Assembly (NCBI GenBank): GCA_963575745.1
Contig: CAUYUJ010022082.1
Location: 429,001 to 493,000, forward strand
Length of the DNA stretch: 64,000 nucleotides
Origin: Prorocentrum cordatum
Lineage: Eukaryota; Sar; Dinophyceae; Prorocentrales; Prorocentraceae
Direction: 5' to 3'
Shown here: positions 62,647-64,000 of the stretch, piece after piece
Layout of the letters: the number at the start of each line of letters is the position of its first letter
Numbering within the stretch: position 1 is the first letter of the stretch
Position numbers and translations under genes: made by a program
The notes under the pieces: generated by a model
What the model saw: the letters and a program-made list of their open reading frames with translations, nothing else
Told to the model about the DNA's origin: nothing
Databases searched by the model: none

Positions 62647-63814
62647 GATGAGGTTGATGGTCTTCTTGAGCTACATCAAATTGACCATGAGGGTGAACAG
62701 GAGCGGCATAAGAGCGTGCAGTTGGCATGGTATCTTTGTCCAGATCGGATGCTCTTATTGATGGGGGGAAGGCGGGGGCGGGGCGGGGTGGCGGGCGGGG
62801 CCGGGGCGGGGGGGCGGAGGCAGGGAGGGGGGCGGAGCGGGGAACGGGGCGTCGGGCGCGGGCGAGGTTGGGGAGGCGACCTTCGAGATGTGTAGCGGTG
62901 TCGGCTGCGGCGTCGGTAATAGAAGAATTTGTGGTGGTAGTGTCTGCCAACGCCTGCCGCAGTTCCCACTTCGATCCCTTTGATATACCTTTAGCCCCAC
63001 CTTTCGGATTCATCGCCGCACGGCTCACGATCCCATCGCAAGTTGCATTCGGTTCTCGGAGTTTCGGGTGAACTTGCAAATCCTGCCATTCAAGCCACTC
63101 TTTGGCCCAGTCTCGGCGAATCGTGTCCCCATCAATGGTAACTGTCAGTGCTAGTTCTTCTCCAACCGTGACCGTGTAAGGCTGAGTGCCGTCGTCCAAC
63201 CTGATGGGCCATTCAATCCCCATTGTGCCGTTTAGCCTAAACTTGACTCCGAAGCACAGGTTGAGGGCAGCACGGACCAAAGGCGGGCGATCTGGAGCTG
63301 CCCAGATATGCTTACCATATCTTGGATGTTTTGCGTTTCGTAGTTGGCCCACCGCTATGTCCTTCTCACCCATCGTCTTGAACTCTATGAACAACATGTT
63401 CTGGAAGTCCCCTTTGGCATACGAATTTGTGGGTGTGGGTGCTGATAGTTTTTGCAACTCCTGCTTGATCCAGTCCCCGGCGACGTCAAGAGAGTCAAAA
63501 CCATCAAAATTCCCAACCACCGTTGTGATACCTCTTTTATCGTTGGTGAGGTTGCCCATGGAGGATGGATATCGGGCTTGCGACGGTCCTGACATCGATC
63601 TCGGCGTAATGGTTAGGTTTACCATGTCCTGTTTCATCTCCTTGATGGCGTTTTCCATGTTGGTGGCGCGTATTTGCAAAGCTTCAACATTTGTGGTAAG
63701 CGAGTCCTGCAATTGCTCGAGCTTCTTACGTACTGGTTCCACTGTGTTCTTGAGATCTTCGTGTGAGACGCCGTGCTGCTTGATGGCCCGGATGTCACTT
63801 TTAATGGGCTCCAA
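62540..63814 (-). CDS. LINE ORF1 protein (coiled coil, RRM-like)
   Basis: A 424-codon frame whose first codon is TTG; the phase stays open upstream to ~63925 without any ATG, and the first ATG is at residue ~53 (MENAIKEMK), so the start is uncertain or lost. Residues ~15-70 form a heptad-like coiled coil (DLKNTVEPVRKKLEQLQDSL). Residues ~95-200 look like an RRM-type fold (TTVVGNFDGFDSL, then NMLFIEFKTMGEKDIAV). A C-terminal domain follows to ~265. The last 130 residues are proline/arginine-rich and disordered. This is the L1-like ORF1p layout: a trimerising RNA-binding chaperone that coats the LINE RNA. Its 3' end overlaps ORF2 by 107 nt in another phase. Confidence 0.65.
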   Translation of the reverse strand: MEPIKSDIRAIKQHGVSHEDLKNTVEPVRKKLEQLQDSLTTNVEALQIRATNMENAIKEMKQDMVNLTITPRSMSGPSQARYPSSMGNLTNDKRGITTVVGNFDGFDSLDVAGDWIKQELQKLSAPTPTNSYAKGDFQNMLFIEFKTMGEKDIAVGQLRNAKHPRYGKHIWAAPDRPPLVRAALNLCFGVKFRLNGTMGIEWPIRLDDGTQPYTVTVGEELALTVTIDGDTIRRDWAKEWLEWQDLQVHPKLREPNATCDGIVSRAAMNPKGGAKGISKGSKWELRQALADTTTTNSSITDAAADTATHLEGRLPNLARARRPVPRSAPLPASAPPPRPRPPPRPAPAFPPSIRASDLDKDTMPTARSYAAPVHPHGQFDVAQEDHQPHHGHTHPITYPTSDPSRFLSWIHSGSGQRNHGRERY

Positions 63815-64000
63815 ATGCTTGTTCAGAATGGCCTCGAAAGCAGCCGCGGTAATACCTGTGCCCGACGCCTCTATGAGGTTGTCCTGGAAACGTTGTTGGC
63901 TTGCTTGGTTTGTGCATAACCTCCTTTATCCGGAAGCTGAAGTAGATCTGCTGCTGGTCGTCCTGGCTCCGCTGGTCCTGTGAGTCCCTCCTCCAACCCA

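Larger units (their letters stand above)
58620..63925 (-). mobile_element. Near full-length but broken LINE retrotransposon
   Basis: Read on the minus strand from 63.9 to 58.6 kb: L1-like ORF1 (coiled coil plus RRM-like region), an overlapping ORF2 with Ser/Pro-rich leader, AP-type endonuclease, RT and C-terminal domain. ORF2 is broken by an interruption in the endonuclease (61448-61835), frameshifts near 60500, 59950 and 59300, and a TA microsatellite at 59966-59985. Neither UTR nor a poly-A tail is identified. It is the same family as the truncated copy at 42.7-44.4 kb on the opposite strand. Confidence 0.8.

Overview
The window reads as a piece of a very repeat-rich, GC-rich eukaryotic nuclear genome, most probably a dinoflagellate. 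No operons, ribosome-binding sites, rRNA, tRNA or CRISPR arrays are visible. Reverse-transcriptase (RT) families are scattered between long microsatellites, minisatellites and decayed transposons. The taxonomic call is inference from the style of the retroelement proteins and from the repeat content; no species marker and no spliced-leader sequence was found.

Layout. 0-4.2 kb: a 5'-truncated reading frame with a hAT-dimerisation-like motif (+) and a Q-rich protein with two CxxC pairs (-). 5.0-11.9 kb: the best-preserved unit, a DIRS-like tyrosine-recombinase (YR) retrotransposon. It has a gag-like ORF, a long pol ORF (RT with YIDD, RNase H) and an overlapping YR ORF, followed by a 247-bp direct repeat pair around a 178-bp spacer. 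A complete cytosine-5 DNA methyltransferase sits inside the RNase H domain. 12-16.5 kb: microsatellites, a 113-bp foldback repeat in two tandem copies, and an acidic gag-like ORF. 16.5-21.3 kb: a frameshifted RT/RNase H/methyltransferase-like pseudogene, split by a 1.9-kb repeat element (copy A). 22-29.5 kb: heptamer and dinucleotide arrays, palindrome-bearing repeats and the C-terminal part of a LINE-like RT.

29.7-33.9 kb: a decayed Ty1/copia-like pol (integrase-like then RT with HVDD). 34-40.2 kb: minisatellites, an 89-bp tandem array and copy B of the 1.9-kb element in inverse orientation. 42.7-46.2 kb: two different LINE-like RT remnants on +, the first interrupted by an ~800-bp insertion with 10-bp inverted ends. 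46.5-58.5 kb: mostly GGA, GAT and GTC tracts plus an ~1-kb degenerate satellite with a CG dinucleotide core. 58.6-63.9 kb: a nearly full-length but broken LINE on the minus strand (coiled-coil/RRM-like ORF1, endonuclease, RT), from the same family as the 42.7-kb remnant.

Almost everything recognisable is mobile DNA or its debris. The strongest candidate for something unusual is the 5-12 kb element: RT, RNase H and recombinase are the expected DIRS machinery, but the methyltransferase is of the C5-cytosine type (PCQ, ENV and GN motifs) rather than the Dam-like type usual for DIRS, and it is nested between the halves of RNase H. The 20.7-21.3 kb pseudogene also carries a degenerate C5-methyltransferase-like module next to RNase H, so pairing of RT/RNase H with a methyltransferase occurs twice here in unrelated RT lineages.
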